From NCBI GenBank assembly GCA_049303315.1, contig JBAQMZ010000010.1, forward strand, positions 22,040-86,039: a DNA stretch of 64,000 bases. The letters are read 5' to 3'. Shown here one piece after another: positions 1 through 8,171 of this stretch. The position numbers and the translations under genes were made by a program. Origin of the DNA: Methanoperedens sp049303315 (lineage in GTDB: Archaea; Halobacteriota; Methanosarcinia; Methanosarcinales; Methanoperedenaceae). The notes under the pieces were generated by a model. That model worked only from the letters and a program-made list of their open reading frames with translations, had not been told where the DNA came from and searched no databases. Every line of letters starts with the position of its first letter. Position 1 is the stretch's first letter.

Positions 1-22
1 GATGGCGATGGGGGTAGCATGA
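1..22 (+). CDS. C-terminal end of a gene upstream of pyrI, probably pyrB (partial)
   Basis: An open frame enters from the window edge and ends at a TGA that overlaps the pyrI ATG by four bases (ATGA). Only seven codons are visible (MAMGVA then stop). In archaea the aspartate carbamoyltransferase catalytic gene pyrB lies directly before pyrI and often overlaps it, so a pyrB end is the natural reading. That identity rests on context alone; the residues are too few to prove it. Confidence 0.45.
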
Positions 23-489
23 CCGAGTCTGTAAAGAAAGAGATGCGCGTCCGCCCCATTAAGCACGGGACAGTGATTGACCATATTACAGCCGGGCAGG
101 CGCTCAATGTGCTGCGCATACTCGGGATATCGGGCACATCGACCGCTGTGGTGAGCGTTGCGATGAATGTGCCCAGCGGCGTCCTCGGATTAAAGGATAT
201 AGTCAAGGTCGAGGACAGGGAGCTTGAAGAGGAGGAAGTGGACAGGATTTCGCTAATCGCTCCCAATGCCACTATCAACATTATCAGGGATTTTGAGGTC
301 ATTGAGAAATATAAAGTGGACCTGCCGGAGCGTCTTGATGGTGTGGTGAAATGCGACAATCCTAACTGCATTTCCAATACAAATGAGCCTGTTATTTCAA
401 AGTTCGCGGTGAACAAGAAGCCTGTGGAGCTTCGATGTATTTACTGTGACCATGTGATTTCCGAGGGGATTGCGGAGCATTTGATTTAA
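19..489 (+). CDS. pyrI: Aspartate carbamoyltransferase regulatory chain PyrI
   Basis: This is the regulatory subunit of aspartate carbamoyltransferase, the first committed step of pyrimidine synthesis in the cytoplasm. At 156 aa it has the usual family length. The N-terminal allosteric domain begins near VRPIKHGTVIDHI, the conserved nucleotide-binding opening. The C-terminal zinc domain carries four cysteines in the family pattern (CDNPNC, then CIYC about 25 residues later). The start overlaps the preceding frame by four bases, which indicates translational coupling to the presumed pyrB. Regulation by CTP/ATP is known for the family and is not shown here. Confidence 0.95.
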   Translation: MTESVKKEMRVRPIKHGTVIDHITAGQALNVLRILGISGTSTAVVSVAMNVPSGVLGLKDIVKVEDRELEEEEVDRISLIAPNATINIIRDFEVIEKYKVDLPERLDGVVKCDNPNCISNTNEPVISKFAVNKKPVELRCIYCDHVISEGIAEHLI

Positions 490-492
490 TAG

Positions 493-960
493 CTAGTTCT
501 CTTCCAGCAAATTTTTTGCTACGAGGTAGATAAGATTTTCTTCCCATTCCCTCTTCATAAACATAGCATTAACAGCATTGAGAAAATTTCTTTTTGTTAT
601 AATCTTTTTCTCAAGTAAAATTCCGAATAATACCACGCTAAAGCTTATCTTTTCATTTCTGGAGTGCTTTTTTACAAACCTTATATCATCTGAAATCAGT
701 ATATCTGCTTTTGTTATTTTCATCAGTTCCAATGCTTCATCTTCACCGTGCCTGAAATTTTTGCCTGCCGGTTTTACTTCTATCACTTCAAGCACTTCTT
801 TTGCGGCTTCTCCCAATTCATCATCAAATGAGGCAATGTCTTTCAATTCTTCTGCTATTTTTTCTCCAATAATTATTTTGAAGTGCTTCCGGCAGATGCC
901 AAACAGACCACTTAAAGCTAATGATAACACTGCCCCTGTATCCGCAACGACTACCAACAT
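493..960 (-). CDS. PIN-domain protein, probable toxin ribonuclease (DUF3368-like)
   Basis: This 155 aa protein opens with VVVADTGAVLSLA, giving the first PIN acidic residue, and has later conserved acids at GEKIAEEL and LISDDIRFV. That spacing matches small PIN ribonucleases of the DUF3368 type found in VapC-like toxin-antitoxin modules. It lies eight bases downstream of a small partner on the same strand (969-1262), the usual antitoxin-toxin order. Family knowledge suggests Mg-dependent RNA cleavage; the target is unknown. It ends three bases beyond the convergent pyrI stop. Confidence 0.72.
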   Translation of the reverse strand: MLVVVADTGAVLSLALSGLFGICRKHFKIIIGEKIAEELKDIASFDDELGEAAKEVLEVIEVKPAGKNFRHGEDEALELMKITKADILISDDIRFVKKHSRNEKISFSVVLFGILLEKKIITKRNFLNAVNAMFMKREWEENLIYLVAKNLLEEN

Positions 961-968
961 ATTAAAAT

Positions 969-1262
969 CTACTTGGTTGCAAGCTTTTTTGCTTTAAGAA
1001 AATCTTTACTGGTTTTTTTTATTATAAAATCTATATCTTCAGCAGTTTTGCCAAAAAGCTCTGTTAGTTCTTTTTTAGTCAGGTTGCCTTTCATGTATTC
1101 CAATACTATCTGGGATTTTAAATCTTCTACGAGGTGTTTGACTTCGTACGCCAGCCTCGTTCTTAACCATTCGGATGGTGAAACATGCAGCACTTTTGCA
1201 ACTAATTCGACTTCCCTTTTTAGTTTCGGTTCAACCCTCAATGCAATAGTTTCTTCTTTCAT
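969..1262 (-). CDS. Putative antitoxin partner of the adjacent PIN protein
   Basis: A 97 aa protein that begins with a beta-strand-like segment and RVEPKLKREVELVAKVLHVS, resembling a ribbon-helix-helix DNA-binding fold. The middle (LTKKELTELFGKTAEDIDFII) resembles the UPF0175 small antitoxin pattern. The C-terminus is lysine-rich. It is the first gene of a two-gene unit with the PIN toxin candidate, separated by eight bases. The antitoxin role is inferred from order, size and partner. Autoregulation is typical of such pairs, but I could not define an operator upstream. Confidence 0.6.
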   Translation of the reverse strand: MKEETIALRVEPKLKREVELVAKVLHVSPSEWLRTRLAYEVKHLVEDLKSQIVLEYMKGNLTKKELTELFGKTAEDIDFIIKKTSKDFLKAKKLATK

Positions 1263-1356
1263 AATATGTATTACATTTGTTATACAGATATATAATGTTA
1301 GTCTATAATCCGGAAAGGTGCAAACCTTAATTTATCAAAAAGTATTATAACACCTC

Positions 1357-1599
1357 ATGGACGAGAATACAGTAAACAGGACAAAGGCTGCCATCAACGC
1401 CCTGATAGACATAGAGCAGTTGTGGATCGAGAACACGCCTAACTACAACCTCTCCACGCAGGAATTGCTGGTTCTCAAGAAAAGGCTTGAGAGGGCTTCT
1501 GAAAATGTTTCTAAGATTTACGAGGAGAACAGGGCAAAGCTGCAGGCGGCTGAGGATGAAATCAAAAAGATGCATGAGGGGAAGAAAAAGAAGGGGTAA
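1357..1599 (+). CDS. Small charged helical protein of unknown function
   Basis: An 80 aa protein with a predicted long amphipathic helix or coiled coil in its C-terminal half (about residues 35-74) and a lysine-rich tail KKKKG. There is no signal peptide or membrane segment. The ATG at 1357 follows an AT-rich stretch with no strong Shine-Dalgarno, suggesting a short-leader transcript. I do not recognise a family. Coding use looks like its conserved neighbours, unlike the AT-rich gene that follows. The opposite-strand frame over the same bases is judged a shadow. Confidence 0.55.
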   Translation: MDENTVNRTKAAINALIDIEQLWIENTPNYNLSTQELLVLKKRLERASENVSKIYEENRAKLQAAEDEIKKMHEGKKKKG

Positions 1600-1848
1600 G
1601 ATATATACAGGCCTCGTACATCGTATGGGGTTCGGGGTGACTGCGGAAAAGAGGTATTCAGGCTCGTATGAGGGATGAGAAACCAGAAAAACCTCTTGAA
1701 ATGCTGAAAATCAGGCGCATAGATAAAATATGCAAAAACTATTTTACAAAACTGAAATATTTATCCGGATTTGTTTGATATTTCTTAAAAGGAATCAATT
1801 TATCTATAATAAGCTATTTAAATAAGACAATTGGTATAGGCTATAAAA

Positions 1849-2520
1849 ATGAAAAAAAAGATAAATAAATTATATGCAGATATTAATAAATGTTTGTTAA
1901 GGTTGAAGGACTCATTTATCAGAAATAGAGACACTATTAATACAATTTCTACAGTTGCACTGGTTATTGTTTCAATTTTGCTAATTATGGTAACAATTGA
2001 ATCATATAGAATTTCAAAAGAAATATCTAATACACAAGTTTATTTTGCACTCGAGAATGAGAAACAAAATACTCTTGTTGAAATAACTCTCGCAGAAGAT
2101 TTATTACAAGAAGTTAAATGGAACAAAGAGGAATTATTAATCATAATCAGAGATTATGATGGAATGAAAACTAATAATATATTCAGACCGGATTATATTC
2201 GGACAACAAAGATTCAACGAGCGACGGAAATGGTCGGGTTTGGTTCAAAAGAAATGAGAGCTAAATTCGAGAATTATCTAACAATACTTAATATAGTGAA
2301 GGATGATTCGAAAGCGATTCAAATTAATTACGAACCAAATTCTGAAATAAAGATTGAACGTATTGATCATACTTTAAAATTTTCAAGTGCTATAGTTTAT
2401 AATAAATTTGAGAATGTTAATATTGATGAGTTTACTAAGGATATTCAGGGATATATTGAAGAAAGAAATACTTATTATGATGAATTAAATAAAAAATTGG
2501 AAACAATGATTCTGACTTAA
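1849..2520 (+). CDS. Membrane-anchored protein of unknown function (AT-rich, accessory)
   Basis: A 223 aa protein with a basic N-terminal tail, one hydrophobic segment at about residues 34-52, and a hydrophilic C-terminal domain of mixed helix and strand that should face one side of the membrane. The gene is much more AT-rich than pyrI or the cbi operon on either side and stands alone between intergenic regions, which suggests recent acquisition. I do not recognise the soluble domain. It could be a membrane-tethered effector or a partner of a lost neighbour; nothing in the sequence decides. Confidence 0.6.
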   Translation: MKKKINKLYADINKCLLRLKDSFIRNRDTINTISTVALVIVSILLIMVTIESYRISKEISNTQVYFALENEKQNTLVEITLAEDLLQEVKWNKEELLIIIRDYDGMKTNNIFRPDYIRTTKIQRATEMVGFGSKEMRAKFENYLTILNIVKDDSKAIQINYEPNSEIKIERIDHTLKFSSAIVYNKFENVNIDEFTKDIQGYIEERNTYYDELNKKLETMILT

Positions 2521-2581
2521 TAACCCTGCCATTTTCCGGAACCCCTCCAAAAACCCCACTCAAATCCCCAACCATCACCTA

Positions 2582-2630
2582 TTTATATCAATTTAACTTT
2601 ACTGAAATCAAGTTTAATTGATTTGGTGGA
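2582..2630 (+). promoter_or_regulatory. Promoter and possible metal-regulator operator of the cbiMQO operon
   Basis: A TATA-like TTTATATC lies at 2582-2589, about 50 bases before the cbiM ATG. It is followed by an imperfect inverted repeat, CAATTTAAC (2589-2597) and GTTTAATTG (2612-2620), 8 of 9 positions matching, with a 14-base spacer. A GGTGGA Shine-Dalgarno sits at 2625-2630. The repeat overlaps the expected transcription start, where a metal-dependent repressor such as a NikR-like protein could act. The repressor identity is a guess. Confidence 0.38.
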
Positions 2631-2635
2631 CATAA

Positions 2636-3562
2636 ATGCACATCTCAGATGGGATTCTGGAACCAAAATGGATTTTATTCTGGTTCGTAATATCTGCGAT
2701 ATTCATCGCCCTGGGCTTGCGGATAATCAATAAGCGCATCGCAGCCGACCCTGCATACCTTCCCCGGATTTCACTCATCGGCGCCGTGGTATTTGTCATA
2801 TCCGTCTGGCACATTCCCGTGCCTGTAACAGGCTCGTCATCCCATCCCGTGGGTACGCCTCTGGCTTCGATAATCATAGGACCTTTTGCGACAGTCGTGA
2901 TAAGCGCAATTTCCCTTTTCTTCCAGGCGTTTGTCGCCCACGGCGGCTTAACCACGCTCGGAGCGAACACCTTTTCCATGGGAATCGTGGGAGCCTTTAG
3001 CGGCTATCTTGTTTACAGGCTGCTGAAAAACATATCTCCTCTCTGGTTTTCTGCCGGCATGGCAGGATTTGTGGGAAGCATCCTCACATACCTGACAACA
3101 GCACTTGAACTTGCGCTCTCCCTGAACCCGGGAAATGTTGTGCATTACTGGAAATTATATTCGCTCGGGTTTATCCCGACGCAGCTTCCGCTTGCGTTTG
3201 CAGAATTCGCATTCACAGGATTTACGATAAAATACATAAGCGAAACAAAAGCCGAAGTCATGAGCGCCGCAGGGAGCAATGCGGGCTGCGGCATGGATAA
3301 GTTCACGAAAACTGCCATGACTTTAATGATATTAATCACTTCGATTATTGCCGCTGGCGCATACATCGGCTACCTCGGAGGACATCAACTTGCAGGCATT
3401 GACGGCACAGTTGAGTCGCTTGCCGCGCCTGCTTCGGTCTCGAAAGGAGTTGGGGTGCAATTGATGGCGCGCCTTGGCGAGCCTGTGGGTTTTGCGCTTG
3501 TGGGTATTACAGGCGGCCTGGTTACGGGATATTTCTTCAAAGAATTCAGGAGGAAACACTGA
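2636..3562 (+). CDS. cbiM: ECF transporter cobalt/nickel substrate-binding protein, CbiM/NikM type fused to NikN-like tail
   Basis: The 308 aa protein begins MHISDGIL, the N-terminal metal-binding signature of CbiM/NikM in which His2 and the free amino terminus hold the metal. Six or seven membrane segments follow in the first 220 residues. The last 90 residues contain two further segments around a GIDGTVESLA-like extracytoplasmic loop, corresponding to the CbiN/NikN (PDGLE-type) module fused on. It captures Co2+ or Ni2+ for the ECF importer completed by the next two genes. Choice of metal cannot be read; cobalt would suit corrinoid and nickel would suit F430, both needed in methane-metabolising archaea. 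Confidence 0.88.
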   Translation: MHISDGILEPKWILFWFVISAIFIALGLRIINKRIAADPAYLPRISLIGAVVFVISVWHIPVPVTGSSSHPVGTPLASIIIGPFATVVISAISLFFQAFVAHGGLTTLGANTFSMGIVGAFSGYLVYRLLKNISPLWFSAGMAGFVGSILTYLTTALELALSLNPGNVVHYWKLYSLGFIPTQLPLAFAEFAFTGFTIKYISETKAEVMSAAGSNAGCGMDKFTKTAMTLMILITSIIAAGAYIGYLGGHQLAGIDGTVESLAAPASVSKGVGVQLMARLGEPVGFALVGITGGLVTGYFFKEFRRKH

Positions 3563-4383
3563 TGCTGGAATGGCTGAGTCGCGACCCCCTGAATGGGATT
3601 GTAATCACAATCGCATTTTTCATCTCCATAATAATAGGAAGATACCTTCGAAATGAAAAAGATAGAACAAACAATAAAATTGATTCAAGGATTAAAATCC
3701 TAGTATCGTTTCTCCTGATTATCGTCATAACCTTAATGGAACACTGGTATTTCCCGCTCCTGATTGCTGCACTCTCCTTTGGTATTGCGCTTAAGAAAAA
3801 AGTGGTCAAGCCTTATGGTAAAATGCTTGTCTTTCCGGTGGTACTGGCTTTGTTTATCATGGCTGTCCAGGGCTTTAATTTTGAGGCGAATTCAACCGGG
3901 GCGGGAAGCATTTCTGTCAATCCGGCAGGGTTTGAGTATGGTTTTCTTATTTTTTCAAGGGTTTTTGCGTCAGCCTCAGTCCTGATTCTTCTTTTGCTTA
4001 CTACTTCCCGGAACGAGCTTCTTGAAAGCATGTACACGTTCGGGATTCCAAAAACACTACTTGAAATTTCAACTTTCATGTTCAGGTACATAAAGACATT
4101 TTCACATGAGGGAGAAAAAATAAAATTGGCACAGGAATCGCGATGCGGCATGTGTGCGGGATTGGTTGGGCGTGTTCGCAATATCGCTTCGGTTTCTGGA
4201 GCGCTCATTACCCGGGCATTCACAAAAAGCGAAGCGGTTCACAAAGCCATGCTTTCACGTGGCTGGAAACCGGGTTTAGGATATTCAAGAGATTACAAGC
4301 CGTTATATAAAGGCGACCTGGCCCTGGGAATTATTATCTCTTCCGTGATTTTCATCCTGCTTGGGCTGGACTGGCTATTATGA
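3562..4383 (+). CDS. cbiQ: ECF transporter transmembrane protein CbiQ
   Basis: A 273 aa integral membrane protein with about five to six hydrophobic segments and the cytoplasmic coupling region SRCGMCAGLVGRV...AHK/SRGWKPG typical of CbiQ/NikQ T-components. It transmits ATP hydrolysis from CbiO to the CbiM substrate unit. Its ATG shares one base with the cbiM stop (TGATG), implying coupled translation. The Ala-rich coupling helices near residues 190-235 (AFTKSEAVHKAMLSRGW) are well preserved, so the gene looks functional. Confidence 0.9.
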   Translation: MLEWLSRDPLNGIVITIAFFISIIIGRYLRNEKDRTNNKIDSRIKILVSFLLIIVITLMEHWYFPLLIAALSFGIALKKKVVKPYGKMLVFPVVLALFIMAVQGFNFEANSTGAGSISVNPAGFEYGFLIFSRVFASASVLILLLLTTSRNELLESMYTFGIPKTLLEISTFMFRYIKTFSHEGEKIKLAQESRCGMCAGLVGRVRNIASVSGALITRAFTKSEAVHKAMLSRGWKPGLGYSRDYKPLYKGDLALGIIISSVIFILLGLDWLL

Positions 4384-4390
4384 GGCAGCA

Positions 4391-5707
4391 ATGAACGTAA
4401 TAAAAACAACCGGGCTTGAATATACATACGCCGATGGAACATGCGCCCTAACGGACGTGAATTTTGAAGCGAACCGTGGTGAGAAAATTGCTGTGCTTGG
4501 CCCGAACGGTAGCGGGAAAAGCACATTATTCTACCACTTTAACGGTCTTGTTGAGCCGTCTCGCGGGGAAGTACTGGTATACGGCGAAAAAATCAGTAAA
4601 ACCAATATCGATGAAGTAAGGAAACGGGTTGGTCTTGTTTTCCAGGAATCGGACAACCAGTTGTTTTCTCCCACCGTTTTTGAAGATATCTCTTTTGGCC
4701 CCAAAAATCTCGGATTGGGCGCGAATGAGATAAAGAACAGGGTGTCGCGGGTTCTGAACAGGTTCGATATAGAAAACCTTACACAGAAAAATCCCGCGAA
4801 CTTAAGCGGCGGGCAGAAAAAAAAGGTAGCTATAGCAGGGGTGCTGGCAATGGAGCCTGATGTCCTGGTTCTTGATGAGCCCACTTCTGGAATGGATGCC
4901 GCCGGGATTACAGATATCATGGAGGTTCTTGATGAATTAAATGAGGAAGGTAAAACAATTATAATATCAACTCATGATTCCGACCTTGCGGCATCATGGG
5001 CTGACCGCATGTATATATTGAATAAAGGAAAGGTTTTCAAATCAGGAATCCCAAAACATATTTTTGCTGATGAAAAACTGATTGCAGATGCGGGATTGAG
5101 GCAGCCTGTCATAGTCCAGACATATCGTGAGTTCCGGGCGCGCGGTATCTCAGGAGGCGAAGTCCCGCTTTCAGTTCTTGACCTTATGGAATCTGTTGAT
5201 GCAAAAGTAATGAACATCAGGTGCGTCATAGCAGCCTCCGATGTCCTGGCAGGCGATGAGGTCTCTCTTGAAATCAAAGACGGCATGCTTGTTGCGGACA
5301 AAGGTTCAAAAGGCATTACCGGGAAAGTAGTGTTTGCAGGAAAAAAGGGCGAGGATATTGCAGTAAAGGATGTTGTCGGAGACTTGCAGCAGCTCGCAGG
5401 TACAGTAACAATCTTTCGGGTTCCCGGAATAATTGAAGGAGGTTCAAGGGCGGCGGACATTGAAAAGGTTCGTGAAATACTTTCTAAAAACAAGCATCAA
5501 AAGACTGGCGCGATGGGCACATCTGCGAAGGTATTGGTTAATAAGATGGGAATCAGGTGCGATTTCGAGTTTGATGTAATCCAGTCAGGCATGCTTGCGG
5601 CGCTCCGGGGTTTTGATGTGTGCATTTTTGCTTCGGGGGGGATGGCGGGCAGGGTAATTGAGAATGTGAAGGAGAGAAAGCTCAAATACGAATGCTTTGT
5701 GCTATAG
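4391..5707 (+). CDS. cbiO: ECF transporter ATP-binding protein CbiO with ~200-residue C-terminal extension
   Basis: I place the start at ATG 4391, seven bases after the cbiQ stop and behind a GAGG motif; a TTG frame extension from 4361 runs inside cbiQ and is unlikely. The ABC domain has Walker A GPNGSGKST, Q-loop, signature LSGGQKKK, Walker B VLVLDEPTSGMD and the switch histidine (STHDSD). The remaining ~200 residues are not part of ordinary CbiO. They end in an alpha/beta segment, DVCIFASGGMAGRVIEN, with a Gly-rich loop. Such tails occur on some methanogen CbiO proteins as I recall; a regulatory role is a guess. Confidence 0.9.
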   Translation: MNVIKTTGLEYTYADGTCALTDVNFEANRGEKIAVLGPNGSGKSTLFYHFNGLVEPSRGEVLVYGEKISKTNIDEVRKRVGLVFQESDNQLFSPTVFEDISFGPKNLGLGANEIKNRVSRVLNRFDIENLTQKNPANLSGGQKKKVAIAGVLAMEPDVLVLDEPTSGMDAAGITDIMEVLDELNEEGKTIIISTHDSDLAASWADRMYILNKGKVFKSGIPKHIFADEKLIADAGLRQPVIVQTYREFRARGISGGEVPLSVLDLMESVDAKVMNIRCVIAASDVLAGDEVSLEIKDGMLVADKGSKGITGKVVFAGKKGEDIAVKDVVGDLQQLAGTVTIFRVPGIIEGGSRAADIEKVREILSKNKHQKTGAMGTSAKVLVNKMGIRCDFEFDVIQSGMLAALRGFDVCIFASGGMAGRVIENVKERKLKYECFVL

Positions 5708-5750
5708 TTATATCCGATAATGCGCGCATAAAGTGTGCAGGAGAGAAAGT

Positions 5751-5777
5751 AACCGCAGATAAACGCGGATTAACGCA
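5751..5777 (+). repeat. Short copy of a dispersed 'CCGCAGATAAACGC' repeat
   Basis: The segment AACCGCAGATAAACGCGGAT, followed by TAACGCA, has the 11-12 base periodicity (cGCAGAT-aAACGC) of a repeat that recurs at 16150-16182. It sits directly before the GTG start of the carbamate kinase gene. It is probably a fragment of a dispersed non-coding repeat, and it may supply part of the 5' leader. Confidence 0.55.
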
Positions 5778-5780
5778 TTT

Positions 5781-6704
5781 GTGAGCCGGATAGTAATCGC
5801 AATAGGCGGGAACGCAATATTGAATCCCGCAAGGGGAAGCCCGGTAGAGCAGCAGAGAATGATAGATGAAACCTGCAGGGAAATTGCACAGATTATCCGG
5901 AAAGGCTACGATGTTGTCCTGACACACGGCAACGGCCCCCAGATAGGGAATATCCTTGCTATGCAGGAAGAATGCGCCCTTGTTCATCCCCAGCCGCTTG
6001 ATGTGTGCGGGGCAGAGACGCAGGGGATGCTCGGATACTCGCTCCAGCAGTCGCTTGATAACAGGCTCAGGGAAAGCGGGATAACAAAACAGGTCGCAAC
6101 AGTACTGACGCAGGTAGTCGTGGATGCGTCATGTTCTTCTTTTAATAATCCCACAAAGCCAATCGGCATCTATTATCCTGAAAAAAGGGCGCAGGAAATG
6201 GTCGCGATGGGAATAAAGATGATACATGATAAAAAGGGCTACCGCCGTGTTGTTCCTTCTCCCATGCCGCTTCAGATTGTGGAAGAAGAGGTCATTAAGA
6301 AGCTTACTGCTCTTGGAGTTATTGTCATTGCGGCAGGCGGAGGCGGAATTCCGGTTATCCGGAAAAACGGCTCGCTGGTTGGCGTTGAAGCTGTAATTGA
6401 CAAGGATTTGACAGGAAGCCTCCTGGCATCGGCTATCGGGGCTGAAACTTTTTTGATACTTACGGACGTTGAAAAGGCGGCATTGAATTACGGGAAAGAT
6501 AACCAGGCTGACCTTGATGAAATCACAGTTTCAGAAGCCGAGCGATACATAGAAGAGGGACATTTCGGGAAAGGCAGCATGGAGCCCAAGATTCTTGCAG
6601 CGCTGCGGTTCATAAAATCGGGTGGCAAAACCTCAATCATTTCAAGTCTTGATAAGGCATTGCCAGCGCTTCTTGGTATAGCCGGCACGCGGATTATAGC
6701 ATAA
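5781..6704 (+). CDS. arcC: Carbamate kinase
   Basis: A 307 aa amino-acid-kinase-family protein. It begins IVIAIGGNAILNP, the carbamate kinase phosphate loop, and has THGNGPQIGN, AAGGGGIPV and VEAVIDKDLTGSLLA, which bind carbamoyl phosphate/ATP and hold the catalytic lysine. The enzyme interconverts carbamoyl phosphate and ADP with carbamate and ATP. In a cell with PyrBI it could supply carbamoyl phosphate or make ATP from its breakdown. The GTG start is set by the conserved N-terminus; I see no strong Shine-Dalgarno because a dispersed repeat lies just upstream. No arginine deiminase genes are nearby. Confidence 0.93.
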   Translation: MSRIVIAIGGNAILNPARGSPVEQQRMIDETCREIAQIIRKGYDVVLTHGNGPQIGNILAMQEECALVHPQPLDVCGAETQGMLGYSLQQSLDNRLRESGITKQVATVLTQVVVDASCSSFNNPTKPIGIYYPEKRAQEMVAMGIKMIHDKKGYRRVVPSPMPLQIVEEEVIKKLTALGVIVIAAGGGGIPVIRKNGSLVGVEAVIDKDLTGSLLASAIGAETFLILTDVEKAALNYGKDNQADLDEITVSEAERYIEEGHFGKGSMEPKILAALRFIKSGGKTSIISSLDKALPALLGIAGTRIIA

Positions 6705-6707
6705 TCT

Positions 6708-6914
6708 TCAGGTTGGTTTTCTTGAAGAGATGACCTTATTCAGGTCAGCTACCAGCGCATCCACATTGATACCGTGCGCCATTGCTCCTTCCTCAATGCT
6801 TTCAAATGCGGACACATGGCATCCGACGCAGTGCAGCCCATGCCTCATAAATACCATCATGGTTTCAGGATACTGGCTTACTACTTCCTCGATTTTCATG
6901 TCTTTTGTTATCAT
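6708..6914 (-). CDS. DUF1858 small redox protein
   Basis: A 68 aa protein with the DUF1858 pattern: an N-terminal KIEEVVSQYPETMMVFMRHGLHCVGC segment with the conserved HGLxCxGC pair, then a helical SIEEGAMAHG region. The ATG at 6914 follows AAGGAG with ideal spacing, so a 12-codon longer frame is rejected. DUF1858 domains often accompany hybrid-cluster or sulfur-redox proteins. Here it heads a run of small cysteine proteins on the same strand (7018-8062). Its exact chemistry is unknown; the vicinal CxxC-type pair suggests thiol or metal binding. Confidence 0.85.
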   Translation of the reverse strand: MITKDMKIEEVVSQYPETMMVFMRHGLHCVGCHVSAFESIEEGAMAHGINVDALVADLNKVISSRKPT

Positions 6915-7017
6915 GATTAACTCCTTATTTATTCGTATAGTGACGAACATTGATAAAGCTTTCCAACCTTAAATAAATCTTACTATTTTTCGCGCATTTA
7001 AAAGTTCTGCTTTTTCT

Positions 7018-7530
7018 TTAATGATGCGTGCCTTCCACGACTTTCACTCCTTTCTTGATGATCATTTGTTTTATTTCATCTATGTGAGGGCATTTCGGGT
7101 AGCCCCCTTCCATAAGCATACAGGAACTTAAGTGGATGACATCCACTTCATGCTTCAAAAGACTATCCACAAGCCTGAAAATCCGCCTGCCAGGGCATCC
7201 TCCGCATGTGAAAAACCCGATAATCTCCGCATCCCTGCCGTATTCCTCAAAATGCACTTTTCGTTTGTTGAACGCTTTAAAGCACCCAACTCCCGGGCAG
7301 GTCTCGCTTATGATATCACACCTGACGACCGCAATCTTCGCGGTCTTTTCATCTTTTTCATCCTTTCCCAGAAGGGCTCTAAATTGAGCTTCAACTTCTT
7401 TCACGTCCCCGATAGTGACGGTGTTCTTTCCTTTCTTCCCCACCGATGTTTCAATACCCATTTTCGCCATACTGCGGACATATTCGGGTACTTTCTCAAG
7501 CTCTTTTAATGCTTCGGGTTCCCATTCCAT
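7018..7530 (-). CDS. PCP_red-like domain fused to a CGGC-domain protein
   Basis: Two parts are visible in 170 aa. Residues 1-50 (ALKELEKVPEYVRSMAKMGIE...VTIGDVKEVE) match the small PCP_red helical domain named from protochlorophyllide reductase and found in many redox proteins. Residues about 65-165 form a CGGC domain: VVRCDIISETCPGVGCFKAF, then FFTCGGCPGRR, HLSSCMLMEG and KCPHIDE. Such cysteine-rich domains are thought to bind metal or an Fe-S centre. The gene shares strand and neighbourhood with the DUF1858 and DUF2124-like genes, implying a common redox or metal-handling task. The function is not established. Confidence 0.8.
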   Translation of the reverse strand: MEWEPEALKELEKVPEYVRSMAKMGIETSVGKKGKNTVTIGDVKEVEAQFRALLGKDEKDEKTAKIAVVRCDIISETCPGVGCFKAFNKRKVHFEEYGRDAEIIGFFTCGGCPGRRIFRLVDSLLKHEVDVIHLSSCMLMEGGYPKCPHIDEIKQMIIKKGVKVVEGTHH

Positions 7531-7585
7531 TCGTATTACCTCAAGCTTGTTTTTATAAATATGTTTGCAAGCTTATTCATAACAC

Positions 7586-8062
7586 TTATTTGAACCCGTA
7601 TAATGTGACTTCCATGTCAGCGTCTATGAGATAATCAAAATCAATTAATTTATCCCATCCTGCTTTCTGGAAAACGCCGCCAATGCATGCCCCGAAAATT
7701 TTCCTGTCGGGATACCCTTCTGTAATTTCATCAATCATTTTCTTTAACCCGCTGACGTCCACTTCCATTTTCGGCATTGCCAGACCCCCGAGAAGTACAA
7801 CCGTATCTGATGACGGGTCGGCTTTTTCCCCGACCTGCATCCCATAATCGGTCATTACAACCCTTGCCGCCAGCTCTTTTTGCAGGTTCGGGATAAATAC
7901 CATCTCTTTTCCTGCATCACGCAAAACAAAGCCCAAAAGCTCGGCAAAAGGATTGCACCAGCCCGGACAGCCGATGAAGGTTATCTTTTTCCTTCCGCGC
8001 GCTAGTTTCCGGAATGCGGTGAGCATGCCGCCGATGCCTTCTGATGTTTCGATAGGTTTCAT
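7586..8062 (-). CDS. DUF2124-like archaeal protein
   Basis: A 158 aa cytoplasmic protein with an alpha/beta layout. It contains KITFIGCPGWCNPFAELLGFV (a CxxxC pair after a strand), TVVLLGGLAMPKM and FGACIGGVFQKAGWD. From memory this matches DUF2124, a family limited to methanogenic and related archaea. The Gly-rich loops after strands suggest a nucleotide or cofactor pocket, and the two cysteine sites suggest a redox or metal role. It precedes the CGGC protein on the same strand by about 55 bases and may be cotranscribed with it. Confidence 0.7.
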   Translation of the reverse strand: MKPIETSEGIGGMLTAFRKLARGRKKITFIGCPGWCNPFAELLGFVLRDAGKEMVFIPNLQKELAARVVMTDYGMQVGEKADPSSDTVVLLGGLAMPKMEVDVSGLKKMIDEITEGYPDRKIFGACIGGVFQKAGWDKLIDFDYLIDADMEVTLYGFK

Positions 8063-8132
8063 GGAATCACATGGCTAAGGATTGTTGAAGTGGGATATAA
8101 GGGTTTATTAATCAATATCAGAACAAGATAAC

Positions 8133-8167
8133 AAAAATATAATTAAAAAAAAATAAAAGAAAAAAGG
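8133..8167 (-). terminator. U-tract terminator after the DUF350 gene
   Basis: Directly after the DUF350 stop, the minus strand runs through several uninterrupted T stretches (plus-strand A9 and A6 runs at 8133-8167). Archaeal transcription commonly ends on such U-tracts without a hairpin. It would separate the DUF350 gene from the DUF2124-like gene downstream. Confidence 0.55.
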
Positions 8168-8171
8168 AAAA

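Noticed and set aside
1487..1678. A 63-codon frame overlapping the 80-residue protein
   Set aside because: Arg-rich out-of-frame shadow of the 1357-1599 gene with no start signal.
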